NCBI RefSeq assembly: GCF_001021085.1
Contig: NZ_CP004021.1
Coordinates: forward strand, 1,128,233-1,192,232
Origin: Candidatus Liberibacter africanus PTSAPSY
GTDB lineage: Bacteria > Pseudomonadota > Alphaproteobacteria > Rhizobiales > Rhizobiaceae
DNA length: 64,000 nucleotides
Direction of reading: 5' to 3'
How positions within the stretch are numbered: the stretch's first letter is position 1; every line of letters begins with the position of its first letter. Of this stretch, positions 18,253-27,617 are shown one piece after another. The translations under genes were made by a program, and so were the position numbers. The notes below the pieces were generated by a model. The model searched no databases and was not told where the DNA came from. It was given only the letters and a program-made list of their open reading frames with translations.

Positions 18253-19932
18253 TTATTTTAAAAAAACGGGTTTAACACCAAGCATAGACGCCGATCGACG
18301 AATTATTTTTCCTACCATAGGAGCAACATTTATTCCAGCAGTAAGCTGATTGTTTTCTTTGATTGTTGGGGAATCCATAAAACTTAGTACAACATATTGA
18401 GGATCATTTATAGGAAAAACCGCAAGAAAAGAATTAAAGTTTAACTTTTCTGAATAACGTTTTTTTATCACTTTTTGAGCTGTTCCTGTTTTCCCTCCTA
18501 CTTCAAATCCTTCTACAAATGCTCTTCTCCCTGAACCACTTGTTACCCCTTCTCGCAATAAGTAACGCATTATTTTTACTGTACTTTTTTTGAGAACTGT
18601 ACGCGATATTTTATTAGCTTCTTCATGATTGCGAACCATAAATGTTGGCAGTACCAACTGACCGCCATTAACAAGAGAAGCTGCAGCAACCGCTGTTTGC
18701 AATGGGGTTGTCGAAAGTCCGTGTCCAAAAGAAATCGTTAGTGAATGCACCCTCTTCCATTGTGATGGATGGGAAGGCTCTTTAACTTCAGGCAATTCAG
18801 TTTCTATTTTAGATAACAAACCTAATTTATGCAAAAAATCTTTGTGTTCCTGAATACCCACAGCCTCAGCAATTTTAGCCGCACCAATATTAGAAGAATA
18901 TCGAAAAATTTCCGGAATAGTCAAAATTCGCTTTTGTGGATGAAAATCATTAATAACAAATTTTCCTTCCCGAATAGGATGACGAGTATCCAAACTATCT
19001 TTTATTGTAAACAAACCACTATCAATCCCCATAGCAATAGTAAATGCTTTAAAAATTGATCCCATTTCAAATGTTCCATATGAGATACGATTGAGCCATC
19101 CTTCTTGATTTTCTGTTAATACTTCATGGGGATCATGGTCAGGAACAGAAACCATCGCAATGATCTCTCCTGTAGAGACATTGAGTATCACTGTACCCGC
19201 TGATTCTGCATTATATTTTTTCTTATTTTCAAGCAAAGCTTGATGAACTATATTTTGAACACGTAAATCTAGTGATAATCGAATAGGAGGCAAATCTTTT
19301 ATGCCTTTATTTATTGTAGAATTACTCGTCAATCCTTGCATATCAAGAAATTTTTCAATACCGCTGATACCACGATTATCGACATCGACATAACCAACAA
19401 CGTGTAATGTATGAGAAGCAGCAGGATAGAAACGACGTTTTTCAGTGCGAAAACCCAATCCTGGCAACCCAAGAGCTAAAATTTTCTTTTGCTGTTGTGG
19501 AGATAATTTACGACGCAACCATTGAAATTTTGTTTTGGACAGCAATCTACGACGAATCATTTGAGAATCAAGATCAGGTAATACAATTTTTAGTTTCTCA
19601 ATGATTTCATCAACGGAAATAATCTTGTGTGGTTCAACGTAAAGGGAAAAAGTAAGTATATCTGTCGCTAATATTTCTCCATTTCTATCAATAATATCAG
19701 GGCGCGATATTCCATAATCTTCAATATTCATTGAAGAAACAGGATGTTCAGGTTTTGTAATTCCATATTGGATCAATTTAATGATAAGAATCACGCATAT
19801 CATAAGACAGAAAACAATAGTCATGGCAATGCGATTTTTGCTGTGCGCAATGACCTTGCGACGTCTTTTTTGAAAAAGATCATTTCTATCTTCCATATTC
19901 CGCAATGGAAAATTATCATTATAGCGTAACAT
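18253..19932 (-). CDS. ftsI: septal penicillin-binding protein 3 (transpeptidase)
   Basis: A 559-residue class B PBP. One N-terminal membrane helix lies at about residues 36-56, then the pedestal domain with ISRPDIIDRNGEILAT. In the transpeptidase domain the SxxK motif is S292-K295 (GSIFKAF), SxN is S346-N348 (RYSSNIG) and KTGT is 481-484 (GGKTGTAQK). It cross-links septal peptidoglycan and partners FtsW. It lies between ftsL and murE in the usual order. Confidence 0.96.
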   Translation of the reverse strand: MLRYNDNFPLRNMEDRNDLFQKRRRKVIAHSKNRIAMTIVFCLMICVILIIKLIQYGITKPEHPVSSMNIEDYGISRPDIIDRNGEILATDILTFSLYVEPHKIISVDEIIEKLKIVLPDLDSQMIRRRLLSKTKFQWLRRKLSPQQQKKILALGLPGLGFRTEKRRFYPAASHTLHVVGYVDVDNRGISGIEKFLDMQGLTSNSTINKGIKDLPPIRLSLDLRVQNIVHQALLENKKKYNAESAGTVILNVSTGEIIAMVSVPDHDPHEVLTENQEGWLNRISYGTFEMGSIFKAFTIAMGIDSGLFTIKDSLDTRHPIREGKFVINDFHPQKRILTIPEIFRYSSNIGAAKIAEAVGIQEHKDFLHKLGLLSKIETELPEVKEPSHPSQWKRVHSLTISFGHGLSTTPLQTAVAAASLVNGGQLVLPTFMVRNHEEANKISRTVLKKSTVKIMRYLLREGVTSGSGRRAFVEGFEVGGKTGTAQKVIKKRYSEKLNFNSFLAVFPINDPQYVVLSFMDSPTIKENNQLTAGINVAPMVGKIIRRSASMLGVKPVFLK

Positions 19933-20001
19933 AACTATGATACTATCATAAAATAAAAATCATTTTAGAAGCATAACTCCTTAGTCAAAAAATCGGTAAA
20001 T

Positions 20002-20379
20002 TCATTTTTTTTGTACAACCTTTTGGTAATATTTACGTATTTTAACTTTTTTTAGAGAAAAATCAGACCGATTTTCAGAAAAAGACTGTTTCTTTTTTAA
20101 GTGGGCTAAATCATCATACGCAATGAGATTACTAATAATTGTTGGTTGTAATTGCAATTCTTTTTGATAAAGAGCAACCAAATCTTTAATACGATCAGGC
20201 TGAACCAATAACGCCCACTGCGCTTTCAGCAAATCAATATAATTTTGCTCTAAAACGATTTTATTTTCTAAGATTCTGAGCTCTTCTTTTTTGTTTTCCA
20301 CTTTATGCTTAATGGAATAAGTGGTAGATATAGAAGCAAGAATAATACCTAAAATAATCAAATCAAATGTTTTAAACAT
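20002..20379 (-). CDS. ftsL: cell division protein FtsL-like
   Basis: A 125-residue small bitopic protein. One hydrophobic helix (LIILGIILASISTTYSI) near residues 7-23 is followed by a charged, helical, coiled-coil-like stretch (KVENKKEELRILENKIVLE) and an LLVQPDRIKDL motif seen in alphaproteobacterial FtsL. The start, with AGAGGG just upstream, lies two bases from the rsmH stop. Sequence conservation is weak in this family, so the call leans on position between rsmH and ftsI. Confidence 0.85.
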   Translation of the reverse strand: MFKTFDLIILGIILASISTTYSIKHKVENKKEELRILENKIVLEQNYIDLLKAQWALLVQPDRIKDLVALYQKELQLQPTIISNLIAYDDLAHLKKKQSFSENRSDFSLKKVKIRKYYQKVVQKK

Positions 20380-20380
20380 G

Positions 20381-21394
20381 TCACCCTCTAAATTGAGAAA
20401 GCGCGGGTAATCGAGCTAAATGTGCAAAGGAACAATCTTCCTTTAATGGTGCTGAAGTACGTATTCCTGCACGTAATTTTGCGGAACGTGCTCGTCTATT
20501 AATGGCTATATCATCTGTATCTGGAATCACAACCTTTTTAGTAATAGATTGAAAAACAGCAGGATGTGCATGGGGAGAAATCATATGACGCACAGCTGTT
20601 ACTTTACCTGAACGACTAGTAAGAAACTTTTTAACAAGACGATCTTCTAACGAATGAAAAGAAACCACTATTAATACCCCCCCACATTTGAGCACTTTTT
20701 CTGCTGATTGTAATCCTTGAAATAATTCTCCTATTTCATCATTAACAAATATACGTAGCGCTTGAAATGAGCGAGTGGCAGGATGAATACGATGATTCTT
20801 ACCAAGATAAACGGTATTTTTAATTAAAGAAGACAAATCTTCTGTCGTTTGAAAAGGTGCAAATTTACGACGTTTTACAATAGCATGTGCAATACGAGAA
20901 GCTTGTTTTTCTTCCCCTAAAATCCCTAAAATACGTGTCAAATCTTTCACATCTGCATAATTGACAACATCAGCGGCCGATACTCCTGAACAAGACATGC
21001 GCATATCTAAAGGACCTGGTTTTTGAAAAGAAAAACCTCGATGAGCACAATCAATCTGCATAGATGATACCCCCAAGTCAAAGACAATTCCATCAACTCC
21101 TTCATCTGGGACATAATTTTGCAATTGAGAGAAGTTTGCTTGGAAGAGAGAAAATTGTTCTTTATAGTCTTGCATGATTTCTTTTCCTCGATCCACTGCA
21201 AGTGGGTCGCGGTCTAATGCAATAACATTAGATCCCATTTTACAAAAGGAACGGCTATATCCTCCAGCACCAAACGTTGCATCCAAAATAATCTTTCCTG
21301 GAGAAGGATTGCAGAGTGCAACTACTCTTTCTAACAGAACAGGAATATGAACATCTATTGTCGAAGACACCGGTTTAGCAAGCATGGATTCCAT
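20381..21394 (-). CDS. rsmH: 16S rRNA (cytosine1402-N4)-methyltransferase
   Basis: A 337-residue SAM-dependent methyltransferase (MraW) that modifies C1402 in the 16S decoding centre. HIPVLLERVV opens the domain. The SAM site is DATFGAGGYSRSF, followed by FDLGVSSMQIDCAHRGFSF, ATRSFQALRIFVNDE and VVSFHSLEDRLVKKF. It is the first gene of the dcw operon in this window. mraZ, normally just upstream, is not found in the 826 bases before it. Confidence 0.96.
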   Translation of the reverse strand: MESMLAKPVSSTIDVHIPVLLERVVALCNPSPGKIILDATFGAGGYSRSFCKMGSNVIALDRDPLAVDRGKEIMQDYKEQFSLFQANFSQLQNYVPDEGVDGIVFDLGVSSMQIDCAHRGFSFQKPGPLDMRMSCSGVSAADVVNYADVKDLTRILGILGEEKQASRIAHAIVKRRKFAPFQTTEDLSSLIKNTVYLGKNHRIHPATRSFQALRIFVNDEIGELFQGLQSAEKVLKCGGVLIVVSFHSLEDRLVKKFLTSRSGKVTAVRHMISPHAHPAVFQSITKKVVIPDTDDIAINRRARSAKLRAGIRTSAPLKEDCSFAHLARLPALSQFRG

Positions 21395-22220
21395 AGTATA
21401 TTTCCGATATATTTTTCATTTTTTCAAAGAAAATAGCTTTAATCTCTTGATTATTTTTGTAAATTTTCTAATCCTATCATTGAATATGATTGCCCCTTTT
21501 CACATAAAGAAAATTCATTTTCAATGCTCATAAACACACGATATAGAATATACCATCAAAAGACCTCTTTATGAAATCCGTTTTCAAAAACAATCCTCTA
21601 TAAAGCCAATTAGTTGTCTAAATAAAAAGTGGATCACTATCTTTTACTGATCACAAGAGGAATTTTAATTTTGAATGGTGATAAAAGCAAACTATAAACT
21701 AAAAAAACAACCGCGAATAATTCAAAAACCAATTCATAATCGATAATAAACCAACAAATAATTTAAGATATATCTCACACAATCTATAATACAATCTCTT
21801 TATAAACGAAACAATTATCTAATTGTTTTATGGTATGAATAATTGTCACAAACATTTTGCAGAACAAAGGTAATGGAGGGCAATTTATTCTCATAACTTA
21901 ACCACTATTGCAAATATAAAATTTAATTATATAATATCCCGTGGAGCACCATTAACGTGTAGAGAAGGAAAGCAATATTGTCAAATTTTTATCGTTATAC
22001 ACCTTGAGAATTTCTCCTGTTATAAATTTCATGTGTATATATTGACCATAGAAATATTAACATCAAAAGTTGAAGATTAGGAGGGATTTTTGATCCTAGG
22101 AATCATTCTTGACACGTATTTCAATTTGTCTCTCAAACAAACATGCATGCATACTCCTGTTTTTTCTCAAGGAGTGGTGCATAGTAATTGTTTATGCCTA
22201 AGCAAAGTGTAATCTCATAA
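21395..22220. other. 826-bp intergenic region between divergent rsmH and pgm
   Basis: No convincing reading frame on either strand, and no recognisable mraZ. It must hold the promoter of the whole dcw operon (minus) and of pgm (plus). A TTGACA hexamer is at 22109-22114, but no good -10 lies at the right distance. A TTAACCA near 21898 resembles a CtrA half site, but a single half site is weak evidence. No tRNA or known ncRNA signature was seen. Confidence 0.4.
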
Positions 22221-23849
22221 ATGTTATATACTACAGTTCCAACAACACCCTATCTCGACCAAAAACCAGGTACATCGGGATTACGAAAAAAAGTCAATGT
22301 TTTTCAGCAAGATTCTTACGTAGAAAATTTTATCCAATCTATTTTTAACAATATAAATTACACAGAAAAAACACTCATTGTTGGTGGAGATGGTCGATTT
22401 TACAATCGCGTTGTAATACAAAAAATCATTAAGATCGCCGCAGCGAACGGTTTTTCTCGGATTATTATAGGTAAAGGGGGCATCCTTTCAACCCCCGCTG
22501 TTTCTCATCTCATTCGCAAGTATAAATCCTCTGGGGGCATTATACTCACCGCTTCTCATAATCCTGCAGGTTCTACACAAGATTTTGGCATAAAATACAA
22601 TACCAGTAATGGAGGGCCAGCTTCTGAACAAAAAACACAAGATATCTTTGAAGAATCAAAAAGAATCACTTATTATCGAATCATAGAAACCAATGATATA
22701 GATATTGACCACATTGGAACACAAGAAATAGCCAATATGGTTATATCAATCATTGATCCTATTGAAGATTACGTCGCATTAATGGAAAATATTTTTGATT
22801 TTGATGCAATCCGCAAACTTCTTAGCCTTGGATTTCGCATTGATATTGATTGTATGAATGCCGTAGTAGGACCTTATGCAAAAGAAATATTAGAGGAAAA
22901 ACTTGGGGCTCCCGCTGGTTCGGTACGCAATTTTGTCGCTTTAGAAGATTTTGGAGGACGTCATCCAGACCCTAATCTCATTCATGCAAAAGACCTATAC
23001 GATCGAATGATGACGGATGATAGTGCTGATTTCGGAGCCGCTTGTGATGGAGATGGTGATCGAAATATGATTCTAGGCAAAGGAATATTTGTCAATCCAT
23101 CTGATAGTTTAGCGATTATGGTTGCCAATGCAGGATTAATACCCGGATATTCATCTGGCTTGATCGGTGTGGCACGTTCAATGCCCACGAGCACTGCCCT
23201 TGATCGTGTTGCCGAAAAATTGAATTTAAAACTATTTGAAACCCCCACTGGTTGGAAGTTTTTTAGTAACCTACTAGAAAATGGGATGGTTACTATTTGT
23301 GGAGAAGAAAGTTTTGGGACAGGTTCATCTCATTCCCGTGAAAAAGATGGTCTTTGGTCTATATTATATTGGCTCAATATTTTAGCGGTTCGAGGAGAAA
23401 GTCTCTCAGATATCGTCCATAAACACTGGACTACTTATGGTAGAAATTACTATTCTAGATATGATTATACCGATATTCCTACAAATGATGCACAAGATTT
23501 TCTAGATAATCTTCGTTCTAGAACAAACCGTTTAATTGGAAGTTCATTTATTGGAAAAAGAATAGAACAAGCGGGTGATTTTGTTTATACAGACCCTATT
23601 AATGGCAATATAAGCGATAAACAGGGAATATATATTGTCTTTGAAGATCAATCTCGCATAATTTATCGTATATCTGGTACAGATACAGATAATAGCACTA
23701 TACGAATTTATATCGAATATTATGAAGCTGATTCATTAAAAAACTTACAAGACACACAAGAAGTACTGTCTGAACTCATAGACGTATCCCAAACAATTTC
23801 TTGTATACGACATTATATAGGAAACAAAAATCCTCTTATTGCATCATAA
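22221..23849 (+). CDS. pgm: phosphoglucomutase (alpha-D-glucose phosphate-specific)
   Basis: A 542-residue enzyme interconverting glucose-1-phosphate and glucose-6-phosphate. The N-terminus has QKPGTSGLRKKV. The phosphoserine loop is TASHNP, with Ser at about 112; the Mg-binding loop is CDGDGDRNM, and the sugar-binding loop is CGEESFGTGSSH. This is the eukaryote-like PGM1 form common in Rhizobiales. It links central carbon to UDP-glucose, LPS and exopolysaccharide precursors. It stands alone, flanked by AT-rich spacers. Confidence 0.95.
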   Translation: MLYTTVPTTPYLDQKPGTSGLRKKVNVFQQDSYVENFIQSIFNNINYTEKTLIVGGDGRFYNRVVIQKIIKIAAANGFSRIIIGKGGILSTPAVSHLIRKYKSSGGIILTASHNPAGSTQDFGIKYNTSNGGPASEQKTQDIFEESKRITYYRIIETNDIDIDHIGTQEIANMVISIIDPIEDYVALMENIFDFDAIRKLLSLGFRIDIDCMNAVVGPYAKEILEEKLGAPAGSVRNFVALEDFGGRHPDPNLIHAKDLYDRMMTDDSADFGAACDGDGDRNMILGKGIFVNPSDSLAIMVANAGLIPGYSSGLIGVARSMPTSTALDRVAEKLNLKLFETPTGWKFFSNLLENGMVTICGEESFGTGSSHSREKDGLWSILYWLNILAVRGESLSDIVHKHWTTYGRNYYSRYDYTDIPTNDAQDFLDNLRSRTNRLIGSSFIGKRIEQAGDFVYTDPINGNISDKQGIYIVFEDQSRIIYRISGTDTDNSTIRIYIEYYEADSLKNLQDTQEVLSELIDVSQTISCIRHYIGNKNPLIAS

Positions 23850-23858
23850 TGCTTTCGT

Positions 23859-23876
23859 AAAACTATTTATAGTTTT
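23859..23876 (+). terminator. possible weak terminator after pgm
   Basis: A 7-bp AT-rich stem (AAAACTA and TAGTTTT) with a 4-base loop starts ten bases after the pgm stop. The right arm ends in four T residues, but no longer T run follows, so it is a weak candidate. Confidence 0.3.
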
Positions 23877-24064
23877 CACCCTAAAAATATCATTTGCTAG
23901 TCATTTGCTGTGATCCATTCCATAAAAATAATAAATTTTAACTAATAAATATTTATATATTAGTAAAATTCGCTTTAAAGTGGTATGTATGATAATATAT
24001 CACAATAGATACATATCATATCTGTAAAAAATTTAACTTATAAGGTTGGAATAAAGTTCAAACA

Positions 24065-25345
24065 ATGTTTTTTTACATAAAAAATCTAATTTTTGATAAT
24101 ATATTTCTTTTGTTGAAGAATATAAAAGGTTTTTTTAGTATTATGACAGCAATCTTTATTGCAATGTTCGTTATTCTTATATCTTTTGCTATTGATATTG
24201 CAAATTTTTTATATTTACGAAGCCACATACAATCTTCTATCGATTCTGCTGTTCTTTCTGGATGTACGATTATTTTATCAGATCCAAACGTAATAAATAT
24301 AGGTCAGCAAAAAGATAAAACAAATAAGATATTACGAAATGAGCTAGAGCGCCATTTAAAACCAATATTTTTAGAAGATGCGCGACATATTGCTAATAAT
24401 ACGAATATTTCCATGCTCAAAGATCCGATCATTCCATCACGATATATAGTGAAAATGAAATCGTCGTATCAAATACCTGACAAGAAATTTTTTTGCAAAA
24501 ATTTGATTCCAAAAAATGCAATTGAGTTAACAAATATAAGTACTGGAATACTTGAAAAACCTTCTAAAATGCAGAATGTTATAATAAAAATGGTGCTTGA
24601 TTCCTCTTATTCTATGATAGACCAATTTTCTAATGATGAGATAGAGGCCAAGAAAAAACCAAAATTTGTGAGAAGACTGTTTTATAATGATAACAAATCA
24701 AATCATCCAGAGAATATATTACTAAAACTATGTAAATCCAAACAATACTTAGCCGGAACACCTAATAGAAAGGTAGACATTCTCATAGAATCCGCTTGGA
24801 ATCTTATTACCAATATTCAAGAAATGCAAAAAGATACACAAACCATCGAATCAGTATACATAGGATTTAATTCTTACTCCAAGAAAATAGAACAAAATTT
24901 CGTGCCTACATTAAATCTAAATTACATAAAAGATAAATTGTGTGATATCAACCCAACTGGTGATACTAATACAGCCATTGCAATGGAGAATGCTTATAAC
25001 GAATTATCTGAGGTGACGAATAATAATCTATTTATGGATTACAAAAAACATGGTACAATGAAAAAATACGTTATATTCATAACAGACGGAAAGAATAGCT
25101 TTGAGGCTAACTTAAATGATCGAAAAACGCTTGCGACATGTGAACAGTTACGTAAAGAATCCATAAAAATCTACTGCGTAAGCGTTGCTGCCCCACCAGA
25201 AGGAAAAGACCTATTACTCAAATGTGCTAATTCTCCAAAAAATTTTTTTATTGCGAATAATGGTCAAGAATTACTCGGTATTTTTAATAAAATAAAAAAT
25301 ATGATAAAAGAAGAAATTGTTGTGAAGATCGCACCTAACGAATAG
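24065..25345 (+). CDS. TadG-like pilus-associated protein with von Willebrand A domain
   Basis: A 426-residue protein. A basic N-terminus and one membrane helix (residues ~27-48, FSIMTAIFIAMFVILISFA) are followed by AIDIANFLYLRSHIQSSIDSA, the TadE/TadG-type pilin-like opening. A VWA domain starts near 173. Its MIDAS is complete: DSSYS at 179-183, the Thr region PTGDTNTAIAMENAY and the Asp in FITDGKNS. The bulk is probably outside the inner membrane. A second protein of the same length and design lies on the opposite strand at 25926-27206. No other pilus gene is nearby, so an adhesion or assembly role is inferred only. Confidence 0.85.
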   Translation: MFFYIKNLIFDNIFLLLKNIKGFFSIMTAIFIAMFVILISFAIDIANFLYLRSHIQSSIDSAVLSGCTIILSDPNVINIGQQKDKTNKILRNELERHLKPIFLEDARHIANNTNISMLKDPIIPSRYIVKMKSSYQIPDKKFFCKNLIPKNAIELTNISTGILEKPSKMQNVIIKMVLDSSYSMIDQFSNDEIEAKKKPKFVRRLFYNDNKSNHPENILLKLCKSKQYLAGTPNRKVDILIESAWNLITNIQEMQKDTQTIESVYIGFNSYSKKIEQNFVPTLNLNYIKDKLCDINPTGDTNTAIAMENAYNELSEVTNNNLFMDYKKHGTMKKYVIFITDGKNSFEANLNDRKTLATCEQLRKESIKIYCVSVAAPPEGKDLLLKCANSPKNFFIANNGQELLGIFNKIKNMIKEEIVVKIAPNE

Positions 25346-25447
25346 ATCCTTGCAAAATAAAAACATTCTTTTTCAACAGTGTTCCACCCAATATGCAGTT
25401 TAAAATTATGGAATACATCTGGTTATATTAAACCACATTTTTCTCTA

Positions 25448-25705
25448 TCAAATGTTTTTAATCAGTAAAATAAACCGAAGAATAATGATTACGTATATAA
25501 ATAAAAGGGCAAAAAAACGCACATTACTCATCGGTCGATATAATATGATGGTTAACAGAACCAATGATAGATTCATGATAGAATCTATCATGAATTCAAT
25601 ATGGCTACTATGATAATACCACAAAATAGTAGAATCTATAAAAGCAATAAAAATAACTAGATTTCTACCACTTAAGATAATTTTATTGAAATTTTTAAAT
25701 ACCAT
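25448..25705 (-). CDS. small hydrophobic membrane protein, unrecognised
   Basis: About 85 residues (MVFKNFNKIIL to FILLIKNI) with three hydrophobic stretches, so probably membrane-embedded if made. The in-frame GTG at 25711 is an alternative start. I recognise no family. It lies between the two VWA genes and contains a perfect 25-base palindrome in its middle. AT-rich DNA easily gives hydrophobic frames, so it may be spurious. Confidence 0.3.
   Translation of the reverse strand: MVFKNFNKIILSGRNLVIFIAFIDSTILWYYHSSHIEFMIDSIMNLSLVLLTIILYRPMSNVRFFALLFIYVIIILRFILLIKNI
25571..25595. repeat. perfect palindrome, 12-bp arms
   Basis: Arms ATTCATGATAGA and TCTATCATGAAT are separated by a single A, giving 24 matched bases around one centre. 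It is located between the two VWA genes. It could be an operator, a cruciform or a recombination site; the 1-base spacer argues against a simple RNA hairpin terminator. Confidence 0.6.
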
Positions 25706-25925
25706 TGACACCCTTTACTTATTTCAAACAATATAAATCATCACTGTTCATAGAACAAGCTAATTATTATCAAAATAATTATATCAAAAATATATCGTTG
25801 TATATGACAGTTATTTTTTTATTATATATTTTATATAACACCTTATTGAGATGTAGAAAAATAAATTATCTTCTGTATTATAATAAAAAACATCTCAACG
25901 ATTAGAGAATAAATAGAAAAATTAT

Positions 25926-27206
25926 TTATCCTTTGACTCTTACTTGATATTTATTATGAACAATCACTCGAAAAATATCCTGAAAGACTCGTAAAAGAGA
26001 CGCATTATTTTTGACATCATAATGGTATTCAGAGGAACTTCCACATTTTTTTAAAAATATTTTTCCTTGAGGAGAAGCATTAAGAGATATAGTTATTATT
26101 TTTACAGAATTTTTCTTAGCTTTATCGCATATTTTAATAGTATCAACATCATTTTTTTGCTTGTTATTTTCGCCATCTGTTAAAAGTATAATAAATTTCT
26201 GAAAATCAAGAGAAGGAATTGTTACTTTCTCACGAAAAAGATTAACCCAAAAAGATCTCTTCTTATCAGCAGTCACTATTCGGTATGCCGTCTCCATTGC
26301 GGGAGTTGAATCAGTTGATCCAGTTGATAGAGCATCCATATCTTTAGAAACGTATTGGCGTATTTTTTCCGTTCCCCACGATGGTTTTATGTTCTTTTCG
26401 ACACGAGTTGTATATCCTATTAATCCTATGTATACTTGTTGTTGTGCATTGGAATAATTTATTGCATCAAGTAACTGAAGAACCGCATTTTTTAGTGCTG
26501 TTATTTTAGAGTTTTTATTCTTTTGGCAAACAGAATCCGAATCTTCGGTTTCTAGATCAGAATCCATCCCGCAAAGCATTGAAGCAGAAAAATCCAGAAC
26601 TAGTTCTATCAAAAAATTAGGGGGTTCTCCTGTATCTATCGTCAACATAGCAGGAACAAAAGATAAAATTTTATGACTGTATCTATGATGAAAAATATTT
26701 TCTATAAGTTGCAAACGATAGTCATAAGATGTTGTAACATCTAAATGATAAAAAATTTTATTATTTGAAACACTAAAAATATTGTTTTGTAAACTAGAAT
26801 AATTTTTCAGATCATTTTTCTGCTGAGCGATCATAACATTAGAATTATTTACAATGTTCTGTATTTCTTCTCGATAAAATGCCTTAGAACTTTGAATCAA
26901 ATTTTCTTTAACATGATTTCTAATAAACTTTTTTACATCGTCGATTAAAAGCCTTTTTGCATGATTTGAAAAATTGTACCCTAATCTATTGAAATTTGAC
27001 ACCATTTTTGATGCACCAGCCAAAACAGCAGAATTATTGGCATGGTCCATAGAAGTTTTCTTATAATACCAATCCAAAATATATATCAAAAAGCTTGTAA
27101 CCGTCAGAAACAATATAATAATCAAAGAAAAAATAATGGAGAAATTTGCTTTTTGAGAAAAGATATTTTTTTTAAAGTAAAAAAATAATCTGCTTAAAAA
27201 ATACAT
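25926..27206 (-). CDS. second TadG-like von Willebrand A domain protein
   Basis: A 426-residue protein with an N-terminal helix (residues ~21-45, SIIFSLIIILFLTVTSFLIYI) and a HANNSAVLAGASKMV stretch of the TadE/TadG kind. A VWA domain starts near 199: MIDAS DFSAS at 205-209, Thr in SALSTGSTDSTPAMETAYRI-like sequence and Asp in LLTDGENN. There are paired cysteines around CGMDSDLETEDSDSVC. It converges with the other VWA gene, and the two are distant paralogues. The substrate, and whether they work as a pair, are unknown. Confidence 0.85.
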   Translation of the reverse strand: MYFLSRLFFYFKKNIFSQKANFSIIFSLIIILFLTVTSFLIYILDWYYKKTSMDHANNSAVLAGASKMVSNFNRLGYNFSNHAKRLLIDDVKKFIRNHVKENLIQSSKAFYREEIQNIVNNSNVMIAQQKNDLKNYSSLQNNIFSVSNNKIFYHLDVTTSYDYRLQLIENIFHHRYSHKILSFVPAMLTIDTGEPPNFLIELVLDFSASMLCGMDSDLETEDSDSVCQKNKNSKITALKNAVLQLLDAINYSNAQQQVYIGLIGYTTRVEKNIKPSWGTEKIRQYVSKDMDALSTGSTDSTPAMETAYRIVTADKKRSFWVNLFREKVTIPSLDFQKFIILLTDGENNKQKNDVDTIKICDKAKKNSVKIITISLNASPQGKIFLKKCGSSSEYHYDVKNNASLLRVFQDIFRVIVHNKYQVRVKG

Positions 27207-27617
27207 TTAAAAATCTTTTTAACAAAATAAAAACCAAATAATTGTGATTTTTAATTTACAAAATAATTTTTTTTTAAAAAACTGTGATTTTCTATGAAAA
27301 ATATTGATGTATGTACAATGAGTGAAATGTTATCATAGACAATTTATTGTCTATGAAAATTCATTTTTTATAATTTACAACAAAAACTAAATAATATAAA
27401 AAAATTATTTGTGCATCTCTATAATAACAAATCACAAATGATATAAATATATTGATTTATATTAATAGTAATGTTCAAAGCCATATTAATGTGCATAATG
27501 ATCTGGAAAAAATTTTAACTGCAAAGTTATCTAACAATTTCTAAATATCTCTCATGTTTTCTTCATTGTATGTCTGAAAATAGATTGTCTAATAAATCAA
27601 AGGGATAGGACAAATCA
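27207..27617. other. 411-bp AT-rich divergent spacer with an inverted repeat at 27333-27356
   Basis: No gene is seen. It holds the promoter regions of the VWA gene (minus) and ispA (plus). An inverted repeat with 11-bp arms (TCATAGACAAT and ATTGTCTATGA) and a 2-base centre sits about 127 bases upstream of the VWA start. It resembles a repressor operator or a cruciform site more than a terminator. Confidence 0.5.

Noticed and set aside
21890..21905. CtrA-type TTAACCA half site
   Set aside because: A single 7-mer in AT-rich DNA is expected by chance; no second half site at the proper spacing.
22109..22114. TTGACA as a pgm promoter -35 box
   Set aside because: No acceptable -10 hexamer at 16-18 bases spacing.
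21395..22220. Possible mraZ, RNase P RNA or other ncRNA between rsmH and pgm
   Set aside because: No MraZ-like frame and none of the conserved RNase P RNA core motifs were seen.
25705..25905. 66-codon plus-strand frame starting TTG opposite the small membrane frame
   Set aside because: Hydrophobic, AT-driven composition, no ribosome site and no recognisable family.
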